Shown: positions 22,217-33,478, counted from the stretch's first letter. The stretch: 64,000 nt of DNA from Crocodylus rhombifer (GCA_038503035.1 JAVSML010000040.1:558001-622000), one strand, 5' to 3'. Notes: a model not told the origin generated them from the letters alone. Numbers and translations are program-made.

Positions 22217-23119
22217 CTGCCAAAACAGAAAAATGCAGTTCAGCACTTTTTGAAGAAATGTTCAGAAACTGTTATGGAAAAGAAAAAAAAACCAACAAAA
22301 AAACAAAAAACACCAAAATGGGAACCAGCTGTAGCCAAGCATATACATCAGTATGTATAATTTTCCATGGCCTTAAGCAAGAATTCTATGCAACGAAATT
22401 TGCTAAGGCATCAACGTAACCAGAAAGTATTAAAACATGGATAATTAGGGACTTATTGTGAAGACTTATAAGATGGACATAAAATAAACAAAGCTCGGTA
22501 ATGTTTAGTGTTATTGTTATTATTACAAAAGGAAGATATAGCTGTTGTCAGAAATTTTGCTTTCCATGACTGTTACCCACTATGGTCAGTCACGCAGTTA
22601 CTTGACTCTAGTTATAGCTACAACTAGAGTTGCATCCCTTTTCTGCCTGATGCAGTTTAAAATGCTTCACTGGGTATTCAGTCAATGAATTTGCCCATGA
22701 AGCAGTCAAGGGATCAACAAAGGAATCAAAAAATTAACAAGAATATTTCTAATTTAGAAGTTAGAAGCAACAAATGATAATAAAAATGCAAGCCCTCTTA
22801 TAAAAGAATAATATTTACATGAGACCCAACAACTGGCTTCTTTCCTAACTGTACTTGGTTTAAAAGAAGCATGTTTGCATGGTGTATCACAGAACAAATA
22901 CACAGCTGGGAAACTGATGTTAAGATTTTAGTTAGATAAATGTCAAGAAATTGAGTGTTTAGACTCCTGCAACAATTTTAATCTTGACTGTTTGTTTGTA
23001 CAAACATACAAATATTTTCATGACTTGAAAGTAGTGAGCAATACAAAATACCAAGTAAAAAGATACAATGAAAGACTCACACTTCTTGTGACAGCTGAGC
23101 TGAGAAGCTTTTTAGACTC
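22217..23119. other. Unique AT-rich DNA
   Basis: No repeat family recognised. An A-rich low-complexity run occupies about 22275-22316. Confidence 0.5.
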
Positions 23120-23122
23120 CAT

Positions 23123-23353
23123 GGCCACGTCTTACATGAGACACTGACTGTGCAGTAGCTCATTTCTACTGTGCGGTAGTGTCATGTGGCATGAAGCATG
23201 ACATGATACTGAACACTAATAACGGGCTACTTCTCAGTCAGTGTCACCTAAAAGCCATTCAGGGACACTACTGTGCAGTAGCTCCAGTACTCACAAGTAC
23301 TAAATGACTGAGCAGTAACAACTGCACAGCCAGTGTCTCATGTGCATGCGACC
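23123..23353. mobile_element. Palindromic MITE (GTCTAC family)
   Basis: The termini GGCCACGTCTTACATGAGAC and the complement of GGTCGCATGCACATGAGAC pair well. The interior has repeated CTACTGTGC(A/G)GTAG palindromes. A 3-bp direct repeat CAT flanks it (23120-23122 and 23354-23356), but the copy at 52523 has a 5-bp repeat, so the true duplication length is open. Confidence 0.75.
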
Positions 23354-23847
23354 CATGTCTATTAGATTAATAGAGTGTGATAGCTTGCTGAAAAGCTGAG
23401 CCAACTATAGGCATAGACAGTGAGATGCTTTCTCAGTTTGATTGAAACAACATAGGTGCATAGTTTATATAGTATTCTGCGAGTCATGGAGTGTAGCAGA
23501 GGGGAAAAATTCTCTATTTCTTATAAATATAAGCAAATTCTTCAGACTGTCCTACCATTGTGTCACAAATCAGACCCAACAGGACAGTTTCTATGAATGT
23601 CATGTCTAGTCAGGCTATTGCTTCTGTATTGGAACTGCCAGTAAAAGTAACAATTAATACTTTATGGGATATGGACACCTTCTTATTAGATAATGAGTTC
23701 ATTTAACATAAGTCACTAAAAAGCTGTCGAATGGTAACAACTTGTTGTCACGACCTATGGGTCTGAACTAACTTAAAACCTCTGCATCCCCTTATCAGAT
23801 CCAGTCGCTTTGAACGTCTGTTTCAGATATAAGCACGTCAAGCTTAC

Positions 23848-24007
23848 CCTTTGTTGATCACATTATGGAGCAATAATGACTGCATTAATTTCTGCCACAA
23901 AGTAGCTGCTCTCACCAGTTCATAGAAACTTATGGAACTCATAGCAAAAGTGTTTTTGACTATCCTTTTTGTTGCCAATCCTCTACTTAGTCCACACATT
24001 GCAATCT
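23848..24007 (-). other. Candidate internal coding exon (weak to moderate)
   Basis: On the minus strand a pyrimidine-rich acceptor (TTTTTTGCCTGTATCCCTGTTCAG-like) leads into 160 nt open in one frame, closed by the strong donor GG/GTAAGC. Entry phase is 1 and exit phase is 2. The translation includes IAMCGLSRGLATKRIVK, FAMSSISFYELVRAATLW and QKLMQSLLLHNVINK, a plausible globular or helical segment with no family I recognise. The exit phase fits the block at 22165-22216. A 52-codon open stretch is not rare by chance in a 64-kb search, so this needs transcript or ortholog support. Confidence 0.3.
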
Positions 24008-25141
24008 CTGAACAGGGATACAGGCAAAAAAGATTTCAGATGTGAACAAAGAGTGGTATAAATTTCTCAATGGCTACACTAAATATGTTGCTTGAAAAGA
24101 AATAGGGTGGAGAGATGTAATGTGCATATCTATTATTGAAGAAAAAGCTATTTGAATCTATTATAATGAAGAAACGAATGAAGAACAGTCCATCTGTGTA
24201 CAAATATGACCCCTGCAATGCTGCCAACAGCAGAGTGATCTGCCAAATGCATACCATCTGCACAAGTGAAAGCTCTTCGCTGGGCAGATTTAGCTCACAC
24301 ACAATTTCCCTAAGATTTTAAAGGGACACAGTAACAGGGGGATTGTCCTCTTTACCCATGACGAGGCTTACAGTTACATTTCCCTTAGAGGATCTTAGAG
24401 TTCTTCTGTAGACAAAGACCTTGGGGAGAGAAGAAAGAAATGTTGGGAATAAGGAAGCATTCCTGGAGAATAGCTATTTGGGGAGGAGAGGGAGAGGAAG
24501 TGGGGCAAGCTACTTTATCTTTAAGGACAAAGGACCAACAGCCTTGTATAGTTGGAGGGGTATTCCCATGAACCTGGACAGTGCTAATTTCCTCCTAGTA
24601 AGGAGACACATGGGATAAGAGATGTTGCCTGCCAACCTGATCCAGCTTAACCAGCCTGAATAGCACGGAGTTATGAGAATAGCACATGTGGAGCCTGATT
24701 TAAAGCTGCAACTGGACTGAATCAGTCCCATTTTAGGGAGTCTTCAGAGACAAAGCTGTGAAATTTAGGGCTGGTGGGTCACTTTATGGGAACTATTTTG
24801 AATCATCCCATGGATTCCAGGAGGAAAACTATAGTACTCCTGAAAAAGTGCTAAAAAGTTTGCATTTTGAAAGAGGACTAAATAAAAACCTACAAATGGA
24901 GGGTCTTATTTAAGTGTTTCTGCCTGCAACAGACCTTTATAATAATTACAGAGCAAAGGGCAGGAAGCCTCTGGCCACAGGGAAGTATGAGATGGTATCT
25001 GCTCAAAGATGCCAGGAACTTGAAATCTAGTCACCTCTGAACCCAAAAGGGAGTTGCAAATAGTTGCAGTAGTTATTGTACCTGCTTGAATACCCATGTC
25101 AATTTATCTGATTTTGCAATTGCATTTTCCTTGTTTTTCAG
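24008..25141. other. Unique DNA
   Basis: No recognised repeat or gene. Short open frames on both strands near 24036-24321 and 24421-24731 have no domains. Confidence 0.5.
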
Positions 25142-25240
25142 ATGTCTCTCATCCTGGGTGCTTTGCAAAAGACTAACACAAGAAAGGAGGAACTAATTGA
25201 CAACATCAGAGACCAGAAATTTCAACATGCCATCAAATGA
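25142..25240 (+). other. Candidate terminal exon, plus strand (weak)
   Basis: A clean acceptor-like tract (CATTTTCCTTGTTTTTCAG, ending at 25141) precedes 32 open codons and TGA. The peptide has charged, helix-like composition (SLILGALQKTNTRKEELIDN and then IRDQKFQHAIK). Only the phase-0 entry stays open. It is on the opposite strand to the other candidate exons and no partner exon or nearby polyadenylation signal was found. The protein is not recognised. Confidence 0.18.
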
Positions 25241-27166
25241 ACAAAATCAAGTGAAAAAAGAGAAGCATATTTCCTCCCTCAAATCTTCTTTCAGCGATAG
25301 CCTTTTTCGGTGTTACTTGTAACAACCACAGATAAAAGAAAATCAGACGGAAGTACATTGTTGGTCCCTTAAAAATTTACAAAGATGAAGCTTGCTTTAT
25401 ATAGGGGTTAGGTAGTTCCCATCACTTGATGATGTGAATACAATCTGCTATGCATTTAGCCTCATGATACTCATCTAACTCTATATTACCTATCCTGAAG
25501 CGCACAGATTATAAGACGCTATTTTACTAAACCATCTACAGGACCTATTTGAGGTCAGGGATCTATTGCCCAAAGAGTTTACAGATAAAGCCCTAGTTCC
25601 AGAAAAGGATTTAGAGAATGAACGTACCACCACTGCAGAGGAAATAAGTTCCACCTCACCATTCTTGCTAAGTGTATGAGCAAAAATTAGGTCATGTTCA
25701 CAGAAACCTTTATACTGGGCCTTGGTTTGCCACTGAGGAAAAAAGGTTTGCCTGTTTGCACCTGTTCAGCAGCAACCCTGTTGTAAGAAAGAAAGAGAGC
25801 CTCAGTGCGCACACAGGGTTCTGCTGTGCCATCTTAGCTGCCTAATTTGTGGGCTTAGTTGCATGCTAAATGGGAGCAAGTGAGTGGATCTTATTTCTCA
25901 TTGATGGTGCTGGGCTCAACAGTATACATACCCTTCCTGGTGACAACAGAGCACTACAGTGCCTAACTTTCAGGAGCTTGGTCCCCAGAGTCAGGGGCTG
26001 AGGTTCTCTCTACAATGCATGGGGAAAGTGATGTGCCTCAGAATGGGATCCACAAAAATCAGAGGGCCTTAAATCACACCTGTCACTGAGGATCACATGA
26101 ACCTTAATGCTACTGGAAGAAGTTTCTATTTGGGATTCAAAACCTGAAACCCTTCCTCTAAATGTAGGGCCCTATAATCCTTTCTTTCCAAACCAAAGGA
26201 GCAAATCCAAACCAAAGGAGTCTTCCACTTCCCCCTCCTCTACCCTTTTACACCATACTTGCAAAGGAGGTTTGGGGGTAGGGTGGCAAAGGAGGAAAGT
26301 AGATCACTTGTAGCATTCACCCAGATTGTGAAAGATGGGCTCTAGGTCCCTCCTCCATTGAAGGAGGTTCAGATCCACATCTCTCACCTCCCGGGACAGT
26401 GTCCTAACTACAATATTATAGGCTCTTCTGGAGTCAAAGTACTTTTCACCCCTCTTGCTGAAACTGTTCCACAGTGTGCAAAGCATTCATGGTTCATTGA
26501 TCCAATAGAAGCCTGACGTAGAATAAAATACAGAAACAGAGCCTGGGAATAGGGGTAGACACTCAGGACCTTTTTCATCCTCCTCTTCCCCCATCCTCTG
26601 GTTAAGTGCTTTGACCACTAAATTAGAGTCATGTTTATTCTGATCATGGTACAAAAGAACAGTTTTTTTTCATTTACTTTGATTGATAGGAGGGACAATG
26701 GTGGTAGTAGCCTGTCTCTACCAGAACATCCTATTTTCTTCAAAGAATGACACCATTCAAACATGTTTTTTTTAAATGATATATAAACTTTAAAGGTTAA
26801 TTGATACATGCTGTCAACAGACCAGTTTCCAAGGTGATGATGACAGCTCTTTCAATCAGCAACATTAAAACCAGGTTTTTAAGGAAAATAAATATGTATA
26901 ACTATAGGTATTACAGGATGCCTTATGTTTAAAATGATTTTCCTCTTCCAAGAAATGTTTCAAATGTTGACAACCGGACTGTATCATAAAACCAATCAAC
27001 ACACAAACATTTCAGTCTGAAATGGAATTCAGAATCTGCTTAATCTGAATGACACTTTGAAACACAGTCATTGGGAGAAAAGGTGGTCTCATAATTATTG
27101 CTTAAAAATAAAGATTTGAGTTCTTGGTCTTAGGAGACACTAATCAAGTCTTCTTGGTTTGTGCTG
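25241..27166. other. Mostly unique DNA with diverged repeat relics
   Basis: Segments at about 26310-26490 and 26560-26630 share phrases such as GTGTCCTAACTACAATATTATAGGC and GTGCTTTGACCACTAAATTAGAG-like wording with a widespread 'gtgccctaaccactgggctat' sauropsid repeat. They are old and of uncertain class. The rest is unremarkable. Confidence 0.4.
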
Positions 27167-27235
27167 TATCTTAGTTTCCCATTAGTAAAGTAAAGATATA
27201 GTTAGTTCAGGAAGGCACTTTGAATTCCTCGGATG
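27167..27235 (+). repeat. MIR-like 3' fragment
   Basis: CTTAGTTTCCCATTAGTAAA followed by GTAAAGATA resembles the MIR 'cctcagtttccccatctgtaaaatggggata' segment. It is a short fragment with no other evidence. Confidence 0.45.
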
Positions 27236-27337
27236 CAAAATATTTGCAAAATTTCAATATTAATTCACTATCTAAGACCAGGAGAACAAACCTGGGAGAA
27301 TTTTCCAAAATTGTTTAAATGTGTGTACAAAGCCTAA

Positions 27338-27548
27338 GGGCCTTGTTACATGATAGTAGATGACTCCTGGAGCTCTTAATCCCTGGATTGTGCATACATT
27401 AAAACCTGAAACTAATTCTAAGCATCCTTTAGGCAGCTTAAAATTACACCGCTCCAGCCTATGTTTCCTCTTTCTTCCACATTATCCAGCTCATGTTACA
27501 CTAACACGTAGCCACTCTAGTCTACATATTAGTGTAGACATGCCCCCC
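27338..27548. mobile_element. Palindromic MITE (GTCTAC family), decayed
   Basis: The left GGGCCTTGTTACATGAT and the complement of the right end GGGGCATGTCTACACTA resemble the termini of the other copies. The interior lacks the strong GCACAGTA palindromes, so it is either old or a different subfamily. Confidence 0.5.
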
Positions 27549-28220
27549 CTCCTCAGCTGATGGCTGGGATCCAGCCCACTACCCCTTCCCCCACCCTCCT
27601 CAGCATCCTAGATCCCCACTCACTGCCTGTACCCCACCATTCCCCACTTACTTTTGGCTGCCCATGCTATCTGTCATGGGGGAACAGGCAGGAAAGAGTT
27701 AACCTACCTGCCCAGCAACTTCCACTGCTGCCAACTCTGCTACTCTCTGGGCTGGGCTTAACCTGGAGAAGAACAGCAGCAGCAGGGGATGGGCAGGCAT
27801 GGAGCCAAAGACATGGAGCAGGGGGGAAGCCCAGAATGGGAGGGGGGTGGGATTCTTACCTTTCAGTCCTTCAGGTGCCTACTGGGCTCAACATGTAACT
27901 GCTCCAAACTCAAGCTAGCACCAACACTGATCTACATGTAGGGGTGGTGCCAGCCTCTTCCCAGAGGGTGGTGGGGCTGAGGTGGACTAGAGAAACAGTT
28001 GGGGGGTTGCACTATACAAAGGTGGGACACGGGGCCCCACCGGCTAGACCAGGAGTGCCATGCCTCTGTGGGCTGTGGGGCAGGAGCAGAGTGGGTGGTG
28101 GCCAGGAGTGGGAGGGAGGTGGCACTGCAAGGGGTGAAGATAAGGCAAATTCTGAGGTGACTATAGCCCCTGCAAAGCTTCCCTTAGTGCTGTGCCTGTC
28201 AATATGTGAGACAGTATAAT
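27549..28220. other. GC-rich block, unclassified
   Basis: The composition shifts to GC-rich from about 27550 to 28150, with GGGGTGG-type runs. A second MITE-end-like phrase (CTACATGTAGGGGTGG) sits near 27931. It may be the interior of a longer member of the neighbouring MITE family. Open frames here have no domain. Confidence 0.4.
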
Positions 28221-28454
28221 AACAAAGCCTTACATCACATTAAGAATAAGAGCAAGAGAGAGCTGTGTTAAGTAGCATAGATTAGAACACAAAGAAATCT
28301 GTCTTCAAAGAAGACCCAACTTTTCCATCTTTTAGAGGCTCTCATAAATGATGGTTGTCCATATTTTCAAAAGTAAATGTTTTTAAGCTGCTACACCAAA
28401 ACTATAAATTAGCGATTAAGTTAAATGGGAATTAGAAGACTATGGTCATGTTTT

Positions 28455-28575
28455 GTACCTGAACTGAGTCACTCCTATGCCTTGATTTTTCCTCCTCTAT
28501 AACAAAGATAATGATTTAAACATTCATGTAAAAACTCTTTAGCTAAAAAGTGCTGTATATGTACAAAGTATATTA
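28455..28575 (+). repeat. MIR-like 3' fragment
   Basis: The order CCTATGCCTTGATTTTTCCT, CTCTATAACAAAGATAATGA and a later AAAAGTGCTGTATATGTAC follows the 3' half of MIR-type SINEs. It is strongly diverged. Confidence 0.45.
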
Positions 28576-29908
28576 CTGGTATGGATACTTGATATCTGTT
28601 CTTAACATAACAAAAGTGGTCGTGTTTGGTTTGTGTAAATTTGCCAGCCTATTTATCAAGATGTTTTTTTCTGCTAATGTAACTTTTAAATTAAGCAAGC
28701 ATAAGTGTTGTTTTCATTGTGGAGTACCAATAATTAGCTGTAGCTAGTAATACTCCCATTTTGCTTAACTCCTTGATGTACTTTTGCCCTGTTGCTGTAG
28801 GATGACAGATTTACAGCTAAGTTAGCTAGTAGGACAACACATTCCTCTTGAGCTTCCATATTCATTAGATACCTAATGCAAGTAAAGACAAAGGGTCAGA
28901 AAATGCTGTTCTTTGTTAAGCAGAAAAAAACCCAAGTACTTCAACTTCTCTGGGTAATTTGCACACGGGGGTATTCAAGGGACATCTCAACCGTGCTAGT
29001 ATATAAACTGTCAGAGGACAGTGCTTTCCACATATCTGAAGGTCTTTCTTGAAGCGCAGCTTATTAGGTTCATCTGAACAAGATACAGATCCTATGTGAC
29101 CAGCAGAGCTGTTAGTCTTACTGCCAAATTAATAACAACTTCTTACCTCTGCTCATACCTCTTCTCTTATTTCAATGAGGGATTGTACAAAACTTACCTT
29201 CCCAGAAGTCCTGAATCTATATGTCTAATTGCAATCTCAAGACTGCACATTAAGGGAACCAAATCTCATTCAGAGCCTTAGTGGATTTGCTCTTTCTGCC
29301 ATCCTATAAGACTAATTGTTTCAGGTTCATAAACCAATAAACAATTTAAAATTTTACCATCTGATTGGACTTTAAATCTCTATAGGTAGCAATATTTAAA
29401 ATGTGTCAGCCTGAAAACTTGAAGCAGAAAGGAAGGCAGGTTTGATAAACGCTGGCCTCAGGTGTCAGCGATAACTCCCACTCGGCCTTCTTCCCAACAT
29501 TATGTGACTGAATGATTAATTTTAGGTCATTTGATTTTTATGCAGAAATATAGAAACCCGCCCCCCCACAATGCTTACAAATATTCTGAAGAGTGTTGTA
29601 CTACAATAGATAGCCTTACAAAATTAAAAAGATTAATTGACCTATGGGAAAGAGATGGATTACAATTGATTACCATGTACATGTATTTGAGATGATAGAT
29701 GAGCAAAGCCTGAACATTGATCTTTGCAAATTAGCCTGACTTTGGTCACTTATGATTTGTCTTTGGTACTTGTACTACTAGTGGTTATCTATACACAAAT
29801 GCACACATTTTCCTGAGTCCCATGGTCATTATTTTAGCTATAGGCTAACCCTGGAGCCATTCTAGAGAAAGATACAGTATCGTTCATCTCTAGCTTGAAT
29901 TTTTATTT
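28576..29908. other. Unique AT-rich DNA
   Basis: No recognised repeat, RNA or exon. A C-run lies near 29560. Confidence 0.5.
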
Positions 29909-30125
29909 GGGCGTGTCTACACATGCAATTAATGTGAAGTAGTAAACTCCAGAGCCTATTGTGCCCTTTGAATGTGTACTCTGGACTGCAACACATTGAA
30001 CCAGGGTGTAGCAGCCCCAACTGGCAGAGGGCCCTGGAGGTCAGCCTGCCAGCCTGAGGCTGCTCCCTCCCAGCTAAAAGTGCTGTGGAAGGGCTGGCTG
30101 GAACATGAGGGTACTCCAGTGTGGG
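29909..30125 (+). mobile_element. Palindromic MITE left end, truncated
   Basis: It opens with GGGCGTGTCTACACATGCAA, a near-ideal left terminus of the GTCTAC MITE family, and then runs into GC-rich sequence. No right terminus is found before a nonautonomous hAT begins near 30126, so the two are fused at an unclear junction. Confidence 0.6.
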
Positions 30126-30956
30126 GCTCATTTCAAGCTCAAAACAGCAAAATCAAAATGAAACCAATGGCTTAGAAACAGCCTCAAAATGAGATGTGGC
30201 CAGCTGAAATGTTTTGAAAGTTTCAAAATGTTTCAGGTGTCAAAGCAGCCAGCAGCCAGGTGGTGGGAGACAGGGGAGAACCAGGGCTACACTCCCAGCA
30301 GCTCCACAGCTGTGGCTCAGTCAGGCCAGGAGTGTAGCCCTGGCTCTCCCTGCCTCCCATGGCCAGGCTGCAGTAAGCCAATCACAGTGCAGGGTAAGGG
30401 AACTGAGCCCTGGCTCAGTTCCTTGCCCCAGTGCTGTGATCGGGCTGGGGAAGGGAACTGAGCCTGATCATTCATTTCCCCTCCCCAGCACTGCGATTGA
30501 TCAGGCTGGTGGAAGGGAACTGAGTCCAATTGCACAGCCCCCACAGCCCTCCCAGGGTTGCGGGCCCCCAATGTGCCTGCTGGATGAGAGAAGCTGGGTG
30601 CTGCTGCCTGGAACTGGCAGCGTGCTGGCACTGGTCTCAGGCAGCAGCACCCAGCTTCCCTCCCTCATCTAGTAGGCAGATTGGGGGTCTGAAACCGTGG
30701 GAGGATTGGCAAAGCCCCTGCAGCCCTCCTGCAGTTGCAGGCCCTCGATCTGCCTGCCAGATGAGAGGCTGTTTCAAGCTTTCCCATTATAGCCTATGGG
30801 CAAAACATCGACACAGCATCAAAACAGCATCACTACTTTGATTAAACAAAATGGAACAGTGATTTTGAATCAAAATGAAATATGAAATGAAATGCTGTTC
30901 CGTTGAAACGTCAAAATGCAAGTCGAAACGGAATGGTGCCACTTCACACAGCCCTA
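30126..30956 (+). mobile_element. Nonautonomous hAT, derivative of the 38.6-kb family
   Basis: The subterminal sequences match the 6.3-kb hAT at 38596-44929. On the left they share CTCAAAACAG and GAAACAGCCTCAAAAT. On the right they share CCCATTATAGCCTATGGGCA, AAACAAAATGGAACAGTG-like wording and the terminus CACACAGCCCTA (right end 30956). The extreme left TIR is missing or replaced by the fused MITE. The interior is GC-rich and noncoding, with repeats of GGGAACTGAG(C/T)CC near 30400-30520. It looks like an internally deleted passenger that would need transposase in trans. Confidence 0.75.
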
Positions 30957-31035
30957 TTATACAAGTACTTTAACAATAAAGACTTTACTCTTGATTTATA
31001 TCTGTGGAAGAAAGATCTGAAGATAGCCCTTAGAA

Positions 31036-31180
31036 CAGGGGTAAGCAAAATATGGCCCATGAGCTGGATCCAGCCCACCAGGACATTCTATCTGGCCTGC
31101 AGGGCACTTAAAAAGTTCAGAACATTAATATTTATCTGCTCCAGGTTCCTTGTCAATGATGACAGGAGCCACAGCAGTAG
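31036..31180 (+). repeat. hAT-type repeat, left end
   Basis: CAGGGGTAAGCAAAATATGG followed by a CCCATGAGCTGGATCCAGCC-like stretch is the left end of a widespread amniote hAT repeat class ('caggggtaggcaaaatacggcccgcgggcc'). The preceding octamer is CCTTAGAA, but no matching right end was found. The sequences at 31830-32110 and 33600-33795 may be later parts of the same element, interrupted by the CR1. Confidence 0.5.
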
Positions 31181-31388
31181 GGCCCAGGGGAAGCTGGCAG
31201 GAGTCAGGAGAAAGGCCAGCCCAGCCTAACCCAGGTCCCCCTCCCAGCCTCCTTCCACCCCGCACCCAGTAGTGTCTGCCTATGGCAGCTTTCCCTGCAC
31301 ACACAGCTGCTCCAGCATGAGGTGACCCCCGGCTGCAACACTGGACTGCAGGAACAGGGACACGCTGGTACCCCGGGGCCAGGAGAGG

Positions 31389-31467
31389 GGTGTGTGTGTG
31401 CACAGTGAGGGAGCAATGAGGCAAGCACAGTATGTGTGTGGAGCAAGGCAAGCACACAGTGTGTGCA

Positions 31468-31498
<31 letters not shown>

Positions 31499-31800
31499 AG
31501 TGAGGCAAGCACAATGTGAGTGTGTGTGGTTGTAGGTTGAGTCCCACAAGCAGCCCCCACCATACACATACACCGTAACCCCTCCTACTTCCATTCATGC
31601 AGCCCCCCAGCACCCACATCCCCTCACACAGTCCAGCCACCCTCCCCCACACACAGTCCCCCACAAACACCATACCTACCCACACCCCACATATCCACAC
31701 GCAGCCACATGCTTCCTCACCCCATACCCACCCCCACATGTCCTCACCCACCCCCACATACCCACACACCCACAGCCCCCACAAAGTTTACAAGAGTAAA
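31389..31800. repeat. GT-rich then CA/C-rich low-complexity DNA
   Basis: The plus strand is GT-rich from 31389 to about 31530, including a (GT)13-like run at 31469-31494 and three copies of a GGCAAGCACA-headed ~30-60-bp unit at about 31420, 31447 and 31504. From about 31590 to 31800 it switches to CCCACA/CACACC-rich sequence. The opposite composition of the halves lets them pair. Open frames of up to 219 codons here are low-complexity artefacts. Confidence 0.85.
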
Positions 31801-32114
31801 CCCACCCCCATGCCCCCACCCTCCCCACAGTTTACTAGAGTAAGAATTCATTTTAATCTATTGTGTGTTCACCTCTATGTGCACTACACAAACACATGTA
31901 AATCAGAACAAAAATATTTTTTGAAATCAAATTAATGAATGTTGTAGATTCTTGATTTTTAGAATATAATTTGGTATTTTTCTGGTTCTGAGATGGCAAA
32001 ACCCCTTACTGAAAGGAGTACTTCTGGGGGCAAGGGCAGGGACTTCTGATGGCAAAGGTCAGGGGTTAAGAGATGGAACTTCCAGTCCCAAGATGGCAAC
32101 CAGGGGGCAGGGCA
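31801..32114. other. Unclassified repeat-like sequence
   Basis: A GATGGCAA(A) motif recurs at about 31993, 32050 and 32093, with GGGCAAGGGCAGGGAC-like wording. This looks like part of a dispersed element, possibly continuous with 31036 and 33580, but the class is unknown. Confidence 0.35.
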
Positions 32115-33478
32115 CCCCTATAACCTGCCTAGGTCTGATTGTAGCCTATTCCTTTCTTCTAACATGCTCATATCCCCCCCACATCTTAGTGTCATCAGCA
32201 AATTTGAACAGGGTGCTTTTTACCCTCTTGTCCAAGTCACTGATGAAGATGTTGAACAGTGCGGGCCCGAGGACTGAGCCCTGTGGAACCTGACTGCCCA
32301 CATCCCTCCAGGCCGACAATGACCCATCCACCACCACTCTCTGGTTGCGGCCCTCCAGCCAGTTGGCAACCCGTTTGACTGTGTAGGTGTCGACACCACA
32401 GTCCCCCAGTTTTTTAATGAGAACGGGGTGAGAGATAGTGTTTAAGACCTTCCAAAAGTCCAGAAAGACTATGTCCACTGCTACCCCTGCATCTAAGGAT
32501 TTGGTGACCTGGTCGTAGAAGGCCACCAGGTTAGTATGACAGGACCTGCCTCTAATGAACCTGTGTTGGATGCCCCTAAGCATAATCTCCCCTGCTGGTC
32601 CCTTGTGGACATGTGCCAGAATAGTTCTCTCAAAAAGCTTACCCAGGATCGAGGTAAGACTAAGTGGCCTATAGTTTCCCAGGTCCTCCTTCCTCCCTTG
32701 TTTTGAAGATGGGAAGCACATTGGCCCTCTTCCAGTCCTCTGGTGCCACACCAGAGCACCATGAGTGCTTGTAAAGCCGTACCAGGGGTCCCACAATGAC
32801 CTCAGCTAATTCCCTCAGCACTTGGGGGTGGAGATCCTCCGGAGCAGCTGTTTTAAATATATCCAGTCCCTCCAGAAGTTCCCTGACTAGATCCTCACTG
32901 ACCCTTGGCCTAGGTGTGCCTCCCCTGGGGCCTGAGGAAGGCCTAGTGGGGGGGGGGGGCTGATCTGGTCCCTGCTTAGGAAAATGGAGGCAAAGAAGTC
33001 ATTAAATAGGTTAGCTTTGTCATCTGGAATGACAACCAAATTTCCTAGCGTGTCTTGCAGGGGCCCCATGTTACCTGGTACCTTCTTTTTGCCCCCTATG
33101 TATTTAAAAAAGGACTTCTTGTTGTCCTTGATCCGGGAAGCTAGTCCCAGTTCCATCTCCACCTTGGCCTTCCTGACTGCCCCCCTGCATCCCCGAGCAA
33201 CCGCACTATAGTCCTCCCTGGTGATGACCTCTCCCTTCCATTGGGTGTATGCCTCCCTTTTAGCTAGAATACATTCCCGGAGGCTTTTGGTAAGCCATGG
33301 GGGCTTTTGTGCCCTCCTGCTCCCTTTGATCCATGTTGGAATTACCTCCCTTTGGGCTTGGAGGATCATCTCCTTAAGGAGCAGCCACTCTTCTTGGACA
33401 CCTGGCTCCCCTCCCCTCCAAGACCTCAGTGCTTCCCCGACTGTTCTCCTTAGACTATTCTCCCTAACTATTCTCATT
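32115..33478 (-). pseudogene. CR1 LINE ORF2 fragment (linker and reverse transcriptase)
   Basis: The minus strand reads the CR1 ORF2 linker (33477 to about 32890: EALRSWRGGEPGVQEEWLLL, RRAQKPPWLTKSLRECI, GKKKVPGNMGPLQDTLG) and then the RT domain (32796-32146: GRKEDLGNYRPLSLTSILGK, SQVPQGSVLGPALFNIF, the FADD catalytic box in LFKFADDTKM). At least two frameshifts break it, near 32890 and near 32700, and the motif normally read as LDFSKAFDT is altered to LDFWKVLNT, losing its second Asp. The element stops inside the RT at about 32120 with no 3' UTR. A missing 3' end is unusual for a LINE copy and implies a later deletion. A run of 12 G lies at 32948-32959. Confidence 0.92.

Noticed and set aside
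31125..31784. 219-codon minus-strand open frame
   Set aside because: It is translated microsatellite and CCCACA-rich low-complexity DNA.
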